Assembly: GCF_011806405.1 (NCBI RefSeq)
Contig: NZ_JAATOW010000019.1
Location: forward strand, 25,869-89,868
DNA: 64,000 nucleotides
Origin: Pseudooceanicola sp. HF7
GTDB lineage: Bacteria > Pseudomonadota > Alphaproteobacteria > Rhodobacterales > Rhodobacteraceae
Reading direction: 5' to 3'
The notes beneath the pieces were generated by a model that was given only the letters and a program-made list of their open reading frames with translations, ran no database searches and was not told the DNA's origin. The first letter of the stretch is position 1, and every line of letters begins with the position of its first letter. This document shows positions 1 to 8,093 of this stretch, piece after piece. The position numbers and the translations under genes were made by a program.

Positions 1-22
1 CGGGTCTGCATAAGGGCCCTTT

Positions 23-1249
23 TCAGGATTTCTCACGTTGTCCGCGCAGCAGCCGCCCGATCACGAAAGAGGTCCGCGGCGCGTAGGTGTAGCGCGTGCG
101 TTCGCCGATGGGGCGCGAGGGGCGGACGCGCATCCGGGCAAAGCCGTAGGCCAGCAGGGCGGCGTGCCCCAGGGCGATCATCCCGAAGATCGCCGCCGGA
201 CCCCAGAGCGTGATGAGCTGCGAAGCCAGGTAGGGAGAGGCAATGGCCCCCACCGCGTAGAAGAACAGCAGGGCCGCCGAAAGCTCTGCCCGTTCGGTGC
301 TTTCGGCGAAGTCATGGGCGTGGGAGGCGGCGATGGAATAGATCGGAAAGCTTGCCGCGCCGAAGAGGAAGGCATTGATCTGCGCGCTTGAGGGCGTGCC
401 GGAGGTCAGCGCAGAGGCCAGGCTGGTCACCATGGTCGACAGCGAGATCCAGACCAGTACCCAGCGGCGGTCATACTTGTCCGCAAGCCAGCCTGCGGGA
501 TATTGCGCCAGCGCGCCGCCCAGGACGTAAAGCCCCAGGAACCAGGCGATCTGTCCCTTGTCGAGGCCGATCTCCTGTCCGTAGATCGGGCCGATCATCC
601 GGAAGGTCGCCCCCGAGAGTGCCGAGACCATCACGGCCACCACCGCCAGCGGCGAGAGCTGCCAGGCAAGCGCCGGGCGCAGCCGGGGGGCTTCGCGCAT
701 CGCCGGGGCCGGGGCGCGGGACAGCGCCAGCGGCAGCAGGGCCGCGCAGCACAGGATGGCCAGCAGGTTGTAGGAGACATAGGAGGCGGGCGCCAGGATC
801 CCCACCAGCAGCTGCGCCCCGAGAGAGGCGCTCATGTCCGCGACACGGTAGATCCCGGTCACCTTGCCGCGCTCGGCGTTCTCGATCCGGGCCATGAGCC
901 AGCCTTCGATCACCGTGTAGCATCCCGCGATGCACATGCCGGTGGCGACCCGCATCAGCGCCCAGGCATAGGGATCGGTCACCAGCATATGCGCCAGCAA
1001 CCCCATGGCGCCAAGGGCCGTGAAGGCGGCAAAGGCGCGGGCATGGCCGACCCGGCCCATCAGCCGTGGCGCGCCCCAGCACCCCACGAAGAAGCCAAGG
1101 AAATGCGCCGATCCCAGCATCCCGATCTCTCCGCGGGAGAAGCCCAGGGCGACGCCGGAAAGCGCGTCCAGCGGGCCGACCGTACCGGAGGACAATTGCA
1201 GCAGGATGACGGAAAGGAAGAGGGCCGAGAGGCTGAGTATCAGTCGCAT
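23..1249 (-). CDS. MFS transporter, YcaD-like
   Basis: Predicted inner-membrane transporter of the major facilitator superfamily; its substrate cannot be told. The 408-residue product is hydrophobic throughout, consistent with about twelve membrane helices. EGWL at residues 115-118 followed by RGKVTGIYR resembles the signature of YcaD-type transporters, and DKYDRRW in the second half fits an MFS cytoplasmic loop. I start it at the ATG at 1249, because the frame upstream is only a shadow of the imuA-like gene. It overlaps the end of that gene by 10 bases, so the two are probably co-transcribed from the SOS-boxed promoter at 2070. The YcaD assignment is from motif memory; MFS membership is firm. 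Confidence 0.85.
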   Translation of the reverse strand: MRLILSLSALFLSVILLQLSSGTVGPLDALSGVALGFSRGEIGMLGSAHFLGFFVGCWGAPRLMGRVGHARAFAAFTALGAMGLLAHMLVTDPYAWALMRVATGMCIAGCYTVIEGWLMARIENAERGKVTGIYRVADMSASLGAQLLVGILAPASYVSYNLLAILCCAALLPLALSRAPAPAMREAPRLRPALAWQLSPLAVVAVMVSALSGATFRMIGPIYGQEIGLDKGQIAWFLGLYVLGGALAQYPAGWLADKYDRRWVLVWISLSTMVTSLASALTSGTPSSAQINAFLFGAASFPIYSIAASHAHDFAESTERAELSAALLFFYAVGAIASPYLASQLITLWGPAAIFGMIALGHAALLAYGFARMRVRPSRPIGERTRYTYAPRTSFVIGRLLRGQREKS

Positions 1250-2052
1250 ACCCCCGTCTTGGGGCGTTCCTGTCCGGCTGTGCCGCCTGTTGGCGACATC
1301 GGGTGACGGTTTTCTGCGCCGCCTGCGTCCTGACATCTGGTGTCCGGAAGTCCTGCCGCTGGCATGTCGGGTGCCGGTGCGGTTGCGCCCTTTTGCGAAG
1401 GGGGCTGTTTCACGGGCGGGTAGGGCCCCAGTTCCGGTCCCTCCCGCCCCATCTGCAGGGCCCAGCTTCGGGGGGGCTCCATGCGGGCGCGGCGGCGATC
1501 CAGCTGCCAGCGCTCTCCGCCCTCTGCCGGGCTGGCGTGGTCCGAGGACATGTGCCAACGCGTTTCGATCCCGGGCGCGCCGCCATTCCCGGGGGTCAGG
1601 ATCAATCCCATGGGGCGCTCGCCATGGGCTGCTGCCCCGGTCTCTGCCGCAAGGTGCAGGCGGCGCACCTGGGTCAGGCCCGGGGGCTCTGGCAGTTCTG
1701 CCACGGCCAGGGGCACGGCGCCGCTGCGCAGGACCTCCTCCAGCGCCCAGAGCGCGTCATCGGGCTTTTCCAGTTTCACGAAGACAAGCCGGCTGGGATC
1801 GCAGAATGGCGGCAGACCTTCCATGTGCAGCTCTTCCTTCTGCCGGACGAGGGTTATCCAGTAGATCGGCGCGCCGGTATCGGCCTGCGCCAGGGTGCGG
1901 TCCGCAAGCATCAGGGCCAGGGCCTGCCGCGCGGGGCCGCAAAGTTCATGCAGGCGGATCAGGCGGAAGCTGACCTCTGCCGCGCGGTCCAGAGACAGGC
2001 GGGGGATCTTCGGGCCCGGACGGCGGGAGAGCAGGGGATGATCGGTCTGCAT
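1240..2052 (-). CDS. imuA: ImuA-like SOS mutagenesis protein
   Basis: Resembles the rhodobacterial ImuA/SulA-type RecA-fold protein that in other bacteria works with ImuB and DnaE2 in damage-induced mutagenic synthesis. Of 270 residues, the first ~200 carry family-like segments (RLHELCGPARQALAL, LWALEEVLRSGAVPL, ETRWHM, then RWQLDRRRAR near the C-terminus of the fold). The last ~65 residues are proline-rich and probably disordered. No Walker A motif is visible, as usual for ImuA. A consensus alphaproteobacterial LexA box sits 18 bases upstream of the chosen ATG at 2052, which supports both the start and the assignment. The next gene downstream is an MFS transporter, not imuB; imuB and dnaE2 are not seen before the window edge. 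Confidence 0.75.
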   Translation of the reverse strand: MQTDHPLLSRRPGPKIPRLSLDRAAEVSFRLIRLHELCGPARQALALMLADRTLAQADTGAPIYWITLVRQKEELHMEGLPPFCDPSRLVFVKLEKPDDALWALEEVLRSGAVPLAVAELPEPPGLTQVRRLHLAAETGAAAHGERPMGLILTPGNGGAPGIETRWHMSSDHASPAEGGERWQLDRRRARMEPPRSWALQMGREGPELGPYPPVKQPPSQKGATAPAPDMPAAGLPDTRCQDAGGAENRHPMSPTGGTAGQERPKTGVCD

Positions 2053-2069
2053 GAGATGAAATGTAGAAT

Positions 2070-2084
2070 GTTCGCTAAATGTTC
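2070..2084. promoter_or_regulatory. LexA (SOS) box of imuA-like gene
   Basis: GTTCGCTAAATGTTC is a perfect match to GTTC-N7-GTTC, the direct-repeat operator bound by LexA in alphaproteobacteria. It lies in the divergent region between the imuA-like gene, whose start is 18 bases away, and the aldo/keto reductase, whose start is about 137 bases away. Repression of the imuA-like gene is the likely role; an effect on the reductase is less likely. Confidence 0.85.
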
Positions 2085-2221
2085 TCAAGCCTGACCAGGC
2101 AGGCGCCACTGTGGCGAAAAGGCGGGATTGACCGAAAAATGAAGGTTTCCGGGTGACGCGAGGCAGGAATTTCGTAACTTTCCGTGGATATTGCGAAATG
2201 ATGGCGATGGACGGGTGAAAA

Positions 2222-3268
2222 ATGCGCATGAAAGAGCTTGGCCGCACAGGCATAGAAGTCTCGACCTACTGCCTAGGCACCATGACCTGGGGCACACAGA
2301 CACGCAGTTCGGAAGCGCATAAGCAGATCGACGCCGCGCTGGAGCACGGGATCAACTTCCTGGACACGGCGGAGATGTATCCGACGAATCCGGTAAAGGA
2401 AGAGACGATCGGGCGGACGGAGCGGATCATCGGCCTCTGGCTGGAGAAATCCCGCGGCCACCGCAGCGAGGTGGTGATCGCCACGAAGCATTCCGGTGAG
2501 GGCATGAAACATGTCCGAGAGGGGGCACCGATCACGGCGCAGTCCATCCCGGAAGAGATCGAAGGCGCGCTGCGTCGTCTCAAGACCGATTACATCGACC
2601 TTTACCAGTTCCACTGGCCCAATCGCGGATCCTACCATTTCCGGAAGAACTGGTCCTACGATCCCTCGGGGCAGGACCCCAAGGCCGTGATCGAGAACAT
2701 GCAGGAATGCCTGCTGGCGCTGGAAAAGGAACGCAAGCGCGGCACGATCCGCGCCTTCGGCCTGTCCAATGAGACCGCCTGGGGCATGGCGCAATGGCTG
2801 CGCCTGGCGGAAAACGGCGGCTGGTTGCGGGCGGCCACGATCCAAAACGAATATTCGCTGCTGTGCCGCGGCTTCGATACCGACCTGGCCGAACTTTGCC
2901 TGAACGAGGACGTGGGGCTGATGGCCTTTTCTCCGCTGGCGACGGGCCTGCTGACGGGTAAGTACCAGGGCCGGGCGAAGCCCGCGGGGTCCCGCATCAC
3001 GGTCAGCCCGGAACTGGGCGGGCGCAAGACCAAACGCGCCTTCGCGGCCGTGGATGAATACCTGGACATTGCTTTCAAGTACGACCTGGACCCGGTGCAT
3101 ATGGCCCTGGCCTGGGTGGAACAACGTCCGTTCACGACCTCTGTCATTTTCGGGGCAACGACTCAGGCCCAGCTCAAGCATGTCCTGGCGGGCAGGGATC
3201 TCAAGCTGGGGGAAGAGGTGCTGAACGAGCTGGACGAGGTGCACAAGGCCCATCCGATGCCCTTCTGA
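2222..3268 (+). CDS. aldo/keto reductase, Tas-like
   Basis: NADP(H)-dependent oxidoreductase of the aldo/keto reductase superfamily, closest by eye to the Tas/YghZ-type branch; likely soluble. The 348-residue product keeps the family fold: an N-terminal LGRTG..V....LGTMTWG segment, catalytic Asp48 and Tyr53 in DTAEMYP, Lys89 in ATKHS, and the His of the YQFHWP strand. The 3' end carries the cofactor-binding region with VIFGATT. ATG 2222 is used; ATG 2228 is an alternative. The gene is divergent from the imuA-like gene. Physiological substrate unknown. Confidence 0.92.
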   Translation: MRMKELGRTGIEVSTYCLGTMTWGTQTRSSEAHKQIDAALEHGINFLDTAEMYPTNPVKEETIGRTERIIGLWLEKSRGHRSEVVIATKHSGEGMKHVREGAPITAQSIPEEIEGALRRLKTDYIDLYQFHWPNRGSYHFRKNWSYDPSGQDPKAVIENMQECLLALEKERKRGTIRAFGLSNETAWGMAQWLRLAENGGWLRAATIQNEYSLLCRGFDTDLAELCLNEDVGLMAFSPLATGLLTGKYQGRAKPAGSRITVSPELGGRKTKRAFAAVDEYLDIAFKYDLDPVHMALAWVEQRPFTTSVIFGATTQAQLKHVLAGRDLKLGEEVLNELDEVHKAHPMPF

Positions 3269-3497
3269 GCAGGCGCTCATCGTGGCCTTGCGGGGCGACG
3301 GGATGCCGAAAGCGCCCGGTATCCCGGCCCTTCTGGCGAAGGCGCGGCGCGCGCTCGGGGCGCATTCCCTGACGCGCTATGGGGGCTATTTCTACCGGTC
3401 CTGTGCAGAGGTCTTCTGGCGATAATTTCGACACGCCAGGGACCCGGTTCCGCATAGGCTATGGTCTTCCGCCGGAGAATAGGCAAAGAGGCACCCC
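3269..3497. other. intergenic region with a possible 47-codon ORF
   Basis: The 229-base gap between the reductase and the EamA gene contains one plus-strand frame from a GTG at 3282 to a TAA at 3423-3425. Its product is arginine-rich and ends in RYGGYFYRSCAEVFWR. No ribosome-binding site is seen before the GTG and I do not recognise the product, so I do not call it a gene. Confidence 0.25.
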
Positions 3498-4391
3498 ATG
3501 TCGCAATGGATCCTCTTCACGCTGGCCGCGGTGGTCTTTCAGACCGGGCGGTTCATGCTGCAAAAACATCTTTCCGGAACGGGGCTGAGCCCTTCGGGGG
3601 CGACCTTTGCGCGCTTCCTGTGGTCGGCGCCCTTGGTCTGGGCGGCGCTGCTGGCAAGCGGCCTTGCCGATCCTCAGATCTGGAGCGCCCTGCCGCCGGC
3701 CTTCTGGGCGCAAAGCGTACTGGGCGGGATCACGCAGATCCTGGCAACGATCTGCGTCGTCGCCCTGTTTCGCAGCCGCAATTTCGCCGTCGGCGTGACG
3801 CTGAAGAAGACAGAGGTCCTGATCACCGCTTTCGTCGGTGTCGTAGCCCTTGGCGAATTCGTTTCCCTGCCGGCGCTGCTGGCGATGCTTTGCGGGCTGG
3901 TGGGGGTCCTGTTGATGACGGAGGTCCCGGGCGGCAAGGGGCTGGCGCGCTTTGCCAACCGCGCCGCGGCGCTTGGCCTTGCCTCCGGCGTCTTCTTTGC
4001 CGTGTCGGGGGTGACCTATCGCGGGGCCTCCCTGCTGGTGACGGGCGAGGCGCTGACCCGCGCGCTGGTGACGCTGGGCGCGGTCGTGACCTCTCAGCTG
4101 TTGCTGATGGCGGTCTGGCTGGCCTGGCGGGAAAGCGGAGAGATCACCCGCGTCCTGCGCGGCTGGCGCGTCACCTCGCTGGTCGGGCTGACATCGGTCT
4201 TTGGCAGCTATTGCTGGTTCGTGGCCTTCACGCTGCAGAACGCCGCCTATGTCTACACGATCGGCCAGTTCGAAGTGGTGCTGAGCCTGCTCGCATCCGT
4301 CCTGTTCTTCCATGAGAAGGTGAGCTGGCGCGAGCTGCTGGGGATCTGCGCGGTGACGGCCAGCGTACTGGCGCTGATCCTGTTCGGCTAA
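3498..4391 (+). CDS. EamA-family (DMT) transporter
   Basis: Integral membrane exporter of the drug/metabolite transporter superfamily, substrate unknown. The 297 residues form about ten hydrophobic helices arranged as two EamA repeats. The first repeat ends in KKTEVLITAFVGVVALGE and the second in YTIGQFEVVLSLL...FHEKVSWRELLGI, the paired motifs typical of the family. An AGAGGCACCCC stretch precedes the ATG. Its stop codon overlaps the stop of the convergent NUDIX gene by four bases, so there is no room for a separate terminator. Confidence 0.88.
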   Translation: MSQWILFTLAAVVFQTGRFMLQKHLSGTGLSPSGATFARFLWSAPLVWAALLASGLADPQIWSALPPAFWAQSVLGGITQILATICVVALFRSRNFAVGVTLKKTEVLITAFVGVVALGEFVSLPALLAMLCGLVGVLLMTEVPGGKGLARFANRAAALGLASGVFFAVSGVTYRGASLLVTGEALTRALVTLGAVVTSQLLLMAVWLAWRESGEITRVLRGWRVTSLVGLTSVFGSYCWFVAFTLQNAAYVYTIGQFEVVLSLLASVLFFHEKVSWRELLGICAVTASVLALILFG

Positions 4392-5062
4392 CCGCGCAGG
4401 CGCTTGAAAAGCTGATCTTCCTCGCCCTGGGCGAAGTAGGGCACGCTGTCCGGCGGGCCGGGGTTGTCAAGGCGCGCGGCGACCTCTGCCAGCACGATCT
4501 CGGTTATGAAGGGCAGGTCGAAGCGGCGGATTTCCGACAGCGGAATCCATTGCAGGTGCGACAGCTCATCCGAGGCAGCTGAGAAGTCATCGGGATCGCT
4601 GGCGATGGCTGTCTCTGCCTCGATCAGGAAGAACCGCGCGTCGAACCGGCGCGGACGGCCCGGGGGCGTCACGGCGCGAAAGATGAAACTGAGGCCGGAG
4701 GGATCCGGGCGGTGGCCGGTGGCGGCAAAGTCGCGCCAGTCGTCTGGCGCGTCGGGCCAGTCGCCGGGCGTACCAAGCAGCAGGCCGGTTTCCTCCCAGA
4801 ACTCGCGGATGGCAGCTGCCGCCAGGGCCGGTGCCATGTCCGGCGGGCTGTTGCTGGCCAGCCGCGTGGCGCAGGGTTCTGCAAGCGGGGGCAGCGGGAT
4901 CGCCGCATCGCCGGGGTCGACCGCGCCGCCGGGAAAGACGAACTTCATCGGCATGAAGACCGCCTGCGCGCCGCGCTGTCCCATCAGGACCCTGGGCACC
5001 GTGGTGCGGTCGCGGATCGCGATCACGGTTGCCGCATCTCTGATCGTGGGGCCATCGCCCAT
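4388..5062 (-). CDS. NUDIX hydrolase, NUDT7/19-like
   Basis: Hydrolase of nucleoside-diphosphate-linked substrates; the long insert before the NUDIX helix and the FVFPGGAVDPGD strand suggest the CoA/NUDT19-like branch. In the 224-residue product the metal-binding helix is AAIREFWEETGLLLG at about residues 83-97. The usual Gly and first Glu of the NUDIX box are spaced further upstream by an insertion, as in NUDT7/19 relatives. I start it at ATG 5062 (MGDGPTIRDAATVI), since upstream residues are not family-like. It may be co-transcribed with the DUF983 gene 29 bases upstream. Confidence 0.85.
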   Translation of the reverse strand: MGDGPTIRDAATVIAIRDRTTVPRVLMGQRGAQAVFMPMKFVFPGGAVDPGDAAIPLPPLAEPCATRLASNSPPDMAPALAAAAIREFWEETGLLLGTPGDWPDAPDDWRDFAATGHRPDPSGLSFIFRAVTPPGRPRRFDARFFLIEAETAIASDPDDFSAASDELSHLQWIPLSEIRRFDLPFITEIVLAEVAARLDNPGPPDSVPYFAQGEEDQLFKRLRG

Positions 5063-5091
5063 GGGTCTGCTTCCTTCGCGCAGACGGACCC

Positions 5092-5511
5092 TCAGGTCTT
5101 GGCCTGGCCGAATCCGTGCATGTGGCGGGCCCATTGGAAGGCGACCAGCCCGCCCTTGAGCCTGGGAAGAAGATAAAGCGAGAGCGCCACCGTGCCAATC
5201 GTAAACCCGGTGAAGAGCACCATGGGGTCGGGCCGCCAGGCCAGCCAGGTGCTGAGCAGGGCGGGCGCCACAATATGGCCCACGATCAGGATCGTGAGGT
5301 AGGCCGGGCCATCATCGGCGCGATGATGGGAGTAGACCTCTCCGCAGACCGGGCAACTGTCGCGCACCTTGAGGTAAGATTGCATCAGGGGACCGTTGCC
5401 GCAATGCGGGCAGCGGCGGCGCCAGCCGCGCGTGATCGCGGGCATGACCGGACGGTCCTCTCCCTCTGGAAGGGGGGCGACGGTTTGTGCGGTATCTGAA
5501 CTGTCTTGCAT
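5092..5511 (-). CDS. DUF983 family zinc-ribbon membrane protein
   Basis: Small membrane protein of the DUF983 family; function not established. Two CXXC pairs, Cys34/Cys37 (CPHCGNG) and Cys53/Cys56 (CPVCGE), form a likely zinc ribbon. Two hydrophobic helices follow (near residues 70-90 and 95-115), with a basic C-terminal tail. The 139-residue length is typical. ATG 5511 is chosen because the upstream part of the frame lacks family features. It precedes the NUDIX gene on the same strand. Confidence 0.85.
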   Translation of the reverse strand: MQDSSDTAQTVAPLPEGEDRPVMPAITRGWRRRCPHCGNGPLMQSYLKVRDSCPVCGEVYSHHRADDGPAYLTILIVGHIVAPALLSTWLAWRPDPMVLFTGFTIGTVALSLYLLPRLKGGLVAFQWARHMHGFGQAKT

Positions 5512-5748
5512 CTCTGAAACTCCCGCCCGTGTCGGGCTGCGTCGAAGCTGGAACATGGGGCAAGGTTGAGTGGATTCCTAGGTGGTGCAACGTCTCCGCG
5601 TCCCGATGTCGCAAAACATGCCTTTCGGATGTGGCGAAAGAAAATCGCGATGGCGGCCGACGGAAGCGCTGAACCGGCCCGTATGAGGAAGCAGATGACG
5701 GGCGGAACAACCGCGCGCATCCGATAACGGGTAGTTTAGGAGAACGCC

Positions 5749-6339
5749 ATGAAGAAGGCCATTTTGCTGAGCGGGCTGACGGCCCTTTCCCTGACCGGTT
5801 TTACGGCCGCGTCTTTCGCGCAGGAGGGCGGTGATACGCCGCCGGCGAGCCGGGCGCTGGACTTCAGCCAGCTTGACGTCGATGGCAACGGGGAGCTGAC
5901 GCTGGAAGAAATGCAGGCCCATGGGAAGGCCCGCGCCCAGGAACGTTTCGCGGCGGCCGATACCGATGGGGACGGCAAGCTGAGCGAAGCGGACGTTGCC
6001 GCCCACATGAAGGCGATGCGGGCCGAGCGGGAAGCGCAGCGCGATGCCCGCCGGGCCAAGCATTTCCTGGCTGAACGCGACGCTGATGGTGATGGCCTTC
6101 TGTCGATCGATGAGATGGCTCCGAAGGGCGCGCGCGCGGAAAAGATGTTCGGTCGCGTGGATCGCGACGGGGATGGCGTCATCTCTGCCGAGGAGTTCCA
6201 GGCCATGCAGGATCGCTTTGCCGAGCGTGGTATGCACCCGCATGGGGATCACGGCCCCCGCAAGCGTGGCGAACACGGCGGTGACCATCGGGACGGCCAC
6301 CGCGAGGCACCCTGGAAGCACGGCCAGGACCGGGGCTGA
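5749..6339 (+). CDS. secreted EF-hand calcium-binding protein
   Basis: Predicted periplasmic or secreted calcium-binding protein. A signal peptide (MKKAILLSGLTALSLTGFTA...FAQ) is followed by four canonical 12-residue EF-hand loops at residues 43-54, 71-82, 111-122 and 138-149, each D-x-D-G-x-G with an acidic last position or nearby Glu. The tail is rich in His, Gly and Asp. A strong AGGAG lies just before the ATG. It sits directly upstream of the ECF sigma operon, separated by a strong hairpin; proteins of this kind are often neighbours of such operons in this order, but a regulatory link is inferred only. Binding partner unknown. Confidence 0.88.
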   Translation: MKKAILLSGLTALSLTGFTAASFAQEGGDTPPASRALDFSQLDVDGNGELTLEEMQAHGKARAQERFAAADTDGDGKLSEADVAAHMKAMRAEREAQRDARRAKHFLAERDADGDGLLSIDEMAPKGARAEKMFGRVDRDGDGVISAEEFQAMQDRFAERGMHPHGDHGPRKRGEHGGDHRDGHREAPWKHGQDRG

Positions 6340-6400
6340 GGCCAATTACGCCGGACCGGATATCCGGGGCAAAGACTGACCCTGGGCATTCGGTCCTGAG

Positions 6401-6429
6401 CTGCCGGCGCCGTGCCCTGGCGCCGGCAG
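6401..6429 (+). terminator. GC-rich hairpin after EF-hand gene
   Basis: A perfect 11-bp stem, CTGCCGGCGCC (6401-6411) with its complement at 6419-6429, encloses a 7-base loop 62 bases after the EF-hand stop. There is no U-tract, so it is a pause or processing site or a non-canonical terminator rather than a textbook intrinsic one. Confidence 0.5.
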
Positions 6430-6520
6430 GTCAAAGCTTGACCCGCAAGGAGAGGCGCATGGCGCAGCCAGCAGGTGACGCGATTGCCAGGGCCCGCACG
6501 AAGGGATACCTCGCAGAGGT

Positions 6521-7114
6521 ATGAGTGACATGGCCTTCGACGATCCAGATGCCATACCGGACGACGCGCTGTTGGTGCTGTTTGCCAATGGCGACCGGGC
6601 CGCGGCTGCTGCGCTGACGGCGCGTCTGGGGCCGCGCGTGCTGTCGCAGGCCTGGCGGATGCTGGGCGACCGGGCCGAAGCCGAGGATGTGACCCAGGAC
6701 GCGATGATGCGCCTTTGGAAGATCGCGCCGGAGTGGCGCCAGGGCGAGGCCAAGGTCTCTACCTGGCTGTACCGGGTGACGGCGAACCTGTGCACGGACC
6801 GTCTGCGCCGTCGCCGGGGGGGCACTCAGGATATCGAGGATGTGCCGGAACCGGCAGATCCGGGAGAACCGGCAGATGAACAGCTGCAGCAGCGGGCGCG
6901 ACTGGATGCGCTGCAGCTTGCGCTGGATGCCTTGCCGGAGCGGCAGAAACAGGCGGTGATCTTGCGCCACCTGGAAGGGTTCGGCAATCCTGAGATTGCC
7001 GAGATCATGGAGATCAGCACCGAAGCGGTCGAAAGCTTGACCGCGAGGGGCAAGAGGGCGCTGACCCGGCTACTGGCCGGGAAGCGGGACGAGTTGGGGT
7101 ATCAGGATGACTGA
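6521..7114 (+). CDS. ECF-type RNA polymerase sigma factor
   Basis: Sigma-70 family factor of the extracytoplasmic-function class (197 residues) with only regions 2 and 4. Region 2 includes EAEDVTQDAMMRLWK and the WLYRVTANLCTDRLRRRR promoter-melting helix. Region 4 includes LPERQKQAVILRHLEGFGNPEIAEIMEISTEAVESL, a helix-turn-helix for the -35 element. The stop overlaps the next gene by 8 bases, so the two are translationally coupled, as expected for a sigma/anti-sigma pair. An inverted repeat ATACCT-N5-AGGTAT (6506-6522) overlaps the start codon and may affect initiation. ATG 6530 is an alternative start. Confidence 0.9.
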   Translation: MSDMAFDDPDAIPDDALLVLFANGDRAAAAALTARLGPRVLSQAWRMLGDRAEAEDVTQDAMMRLWKIAPEWRQGEAKVSTWLYRVTANLCTDRLRRRRGGTQDIEDVPEPADPGEPADEQLQQRARLDALQLALDALPERQKQAVILRHLEGFGNPEIAEIMEISTEAVESLTARGKRALTRLLAGKRDELGYQDD

Positions 7115-7502
7115 CGGCAAGAAGGACGATCTGTTTCCCGAGGCGGCGCTGGAGGCGCTCTTCGATGAGGCCCGTGGTGCGCAGGACCTGCGCTTGCCCG
7201 ATGATCTGACGGCCCGCATCCTGGCTGATGCAGAGCAGGCAGCCAGCGGGCGGGAGGCCCCGCCGCGTGCGCCCAGGCGCAGGGCGGGCTGGGGGGCGTT
7301 CCTTGCCTCCATCGGCGGGATCCCGGCGCTGGCGGGGCTGGCGGCGGCCACTGTTGCCGGGATCTGGATCGGTGTGACGCCGCCCGACGCCGTGCAGAAC
7401 GGGATGCAGGCTTTCATGGGAACGGCCAGCAGCGAAGAGCTTTTCGAGCTTTACGTGGTCGACAGCGCGGATGGCTACGGTTTCGACGAAGGGGAAGGGT
7501 AG
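7107..7502 (+). CDS. single-pass membrane protein, probable anti-sigma factor
   Basis: The 131-residue product has an acidic cytoplasmic N-terminus (about 65 residues), a basic patch (PRAPRRRAGW), one membrane segment near residues 70-95 and a short acidic periplasmic tail. No zinc-binding HxxxCxxC motif is present, so it is not a ZAS-type anti-sigma. Position decides the call: it overlaps the sigma gene by 8 bases and is followed after 4 bases by a periplasmic sensor-like gene. Anti-sigma function is inferred from context. Confidence 0.6.
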   Translation: MTDGKKDDLFPEAALEALFDEARGAQDLRLPDDLTARILADAEQAASGREAPPRAPRRRAGWGAFLASIGGIPALAGLAAATVAGIWIGVTPPDAVQNGMQAFMGTASSEELFELYVVDSADGYGFDEGEG

Positions 7503-7506
7503 AGGA

Positions 7507-8025
7507 ATGAGCGAACCAAGGACTGCAGGGGATCCCAGGCAAGGCCCCCGTCGGGGGCGCGGGTTGAAGATTGCCTTCTTCATTTCCCTTGCGCTCAACC
7601 TTGCCGTTGCCGGCATGGTCGGCGGTGCGATCCTGCGCGGGCATGGCGAACATGGTCCGCGTTCGCGCCCGCCTGGGGCGGATCGCTTCGGTGGCGTCAT
7701 TGCCTATGCGCTGAGCCCCGAGGACCGGCGCTGGATCGGGCGGGAAATCGGGCGCGAGATGCGCGAGCGGCGTCCGGAGCGGGATGTCGTGCGGGCAGAG
7801 TTCGAACGTATCCTTGGGGCGCTCAGGTCCGATCCCTATGAAGCGGACGTGCTGGAAGACAGCATGGAGCGTCAGCTTGAGGAAGCCATGCGACGCCTGG
7901 GGCTGGGCCAGAAGGTCTTGCTGGAGCGGCTCGCGGAGATGTCCCGGGAAGAGCGGCTGGCCGTTGCGGACCGGCTTGAGGAAGTCCTGCGGCGCCCGCT
8001 GTCAAAGCGCCACTCCGACGATTGA
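7507..8025 (+). CDS. periplasmic heavy-metal sensor/resistance-like protein
   Basis: 172-residue protein with one N-terminal membrane anchor (KIAFFISLALNLAVAGMVGGA) and a charged all-helical periplasmic domain of the CnrX/ZraP/Spy-like kind (PEDRRWIGREIGREMRERRPER, LGQKVLLERLAEMSREERLAV). Such proteins sense metals or misfolded protein and often feed into ECF sigma factors. ATG 7507 follows an AGAGGA ribosome-binding site and sits 4 bases after the preceding gene, making a three-gene operon. No Cys is present and His residues are few, so direct metal binding is uncertain. Confidence 0.72.
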   Translation: MSEPRTAGDPRQGPRRGRGLKIAFFISLALNLAVAGMVGGAILRGHGEHGPRSRPPGADRFGGVIAYALSPEDRRWIGREIGREMRERRPERDVVRAEFERILGALRSDPYEADVLEDSMERQLEEAMRRLGLGQKVLLERLAEMSREERLAVADRLEEVLRRPLSKRHSDD

Positions 8026-8093
8026 GGCAGCGGCAGGCCTGCATCCTTGCCGGGGGGCTTACCGTGCAAGGGCAGGTCTTGCGGGTGAGAGGT

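Noticed and set aside
3282..3425. 47-codon gene after the aldo/keto reductase
   Set aside because: GTG start with no ribosome-binding site and no recognisable product; kept only as a note on the gap.
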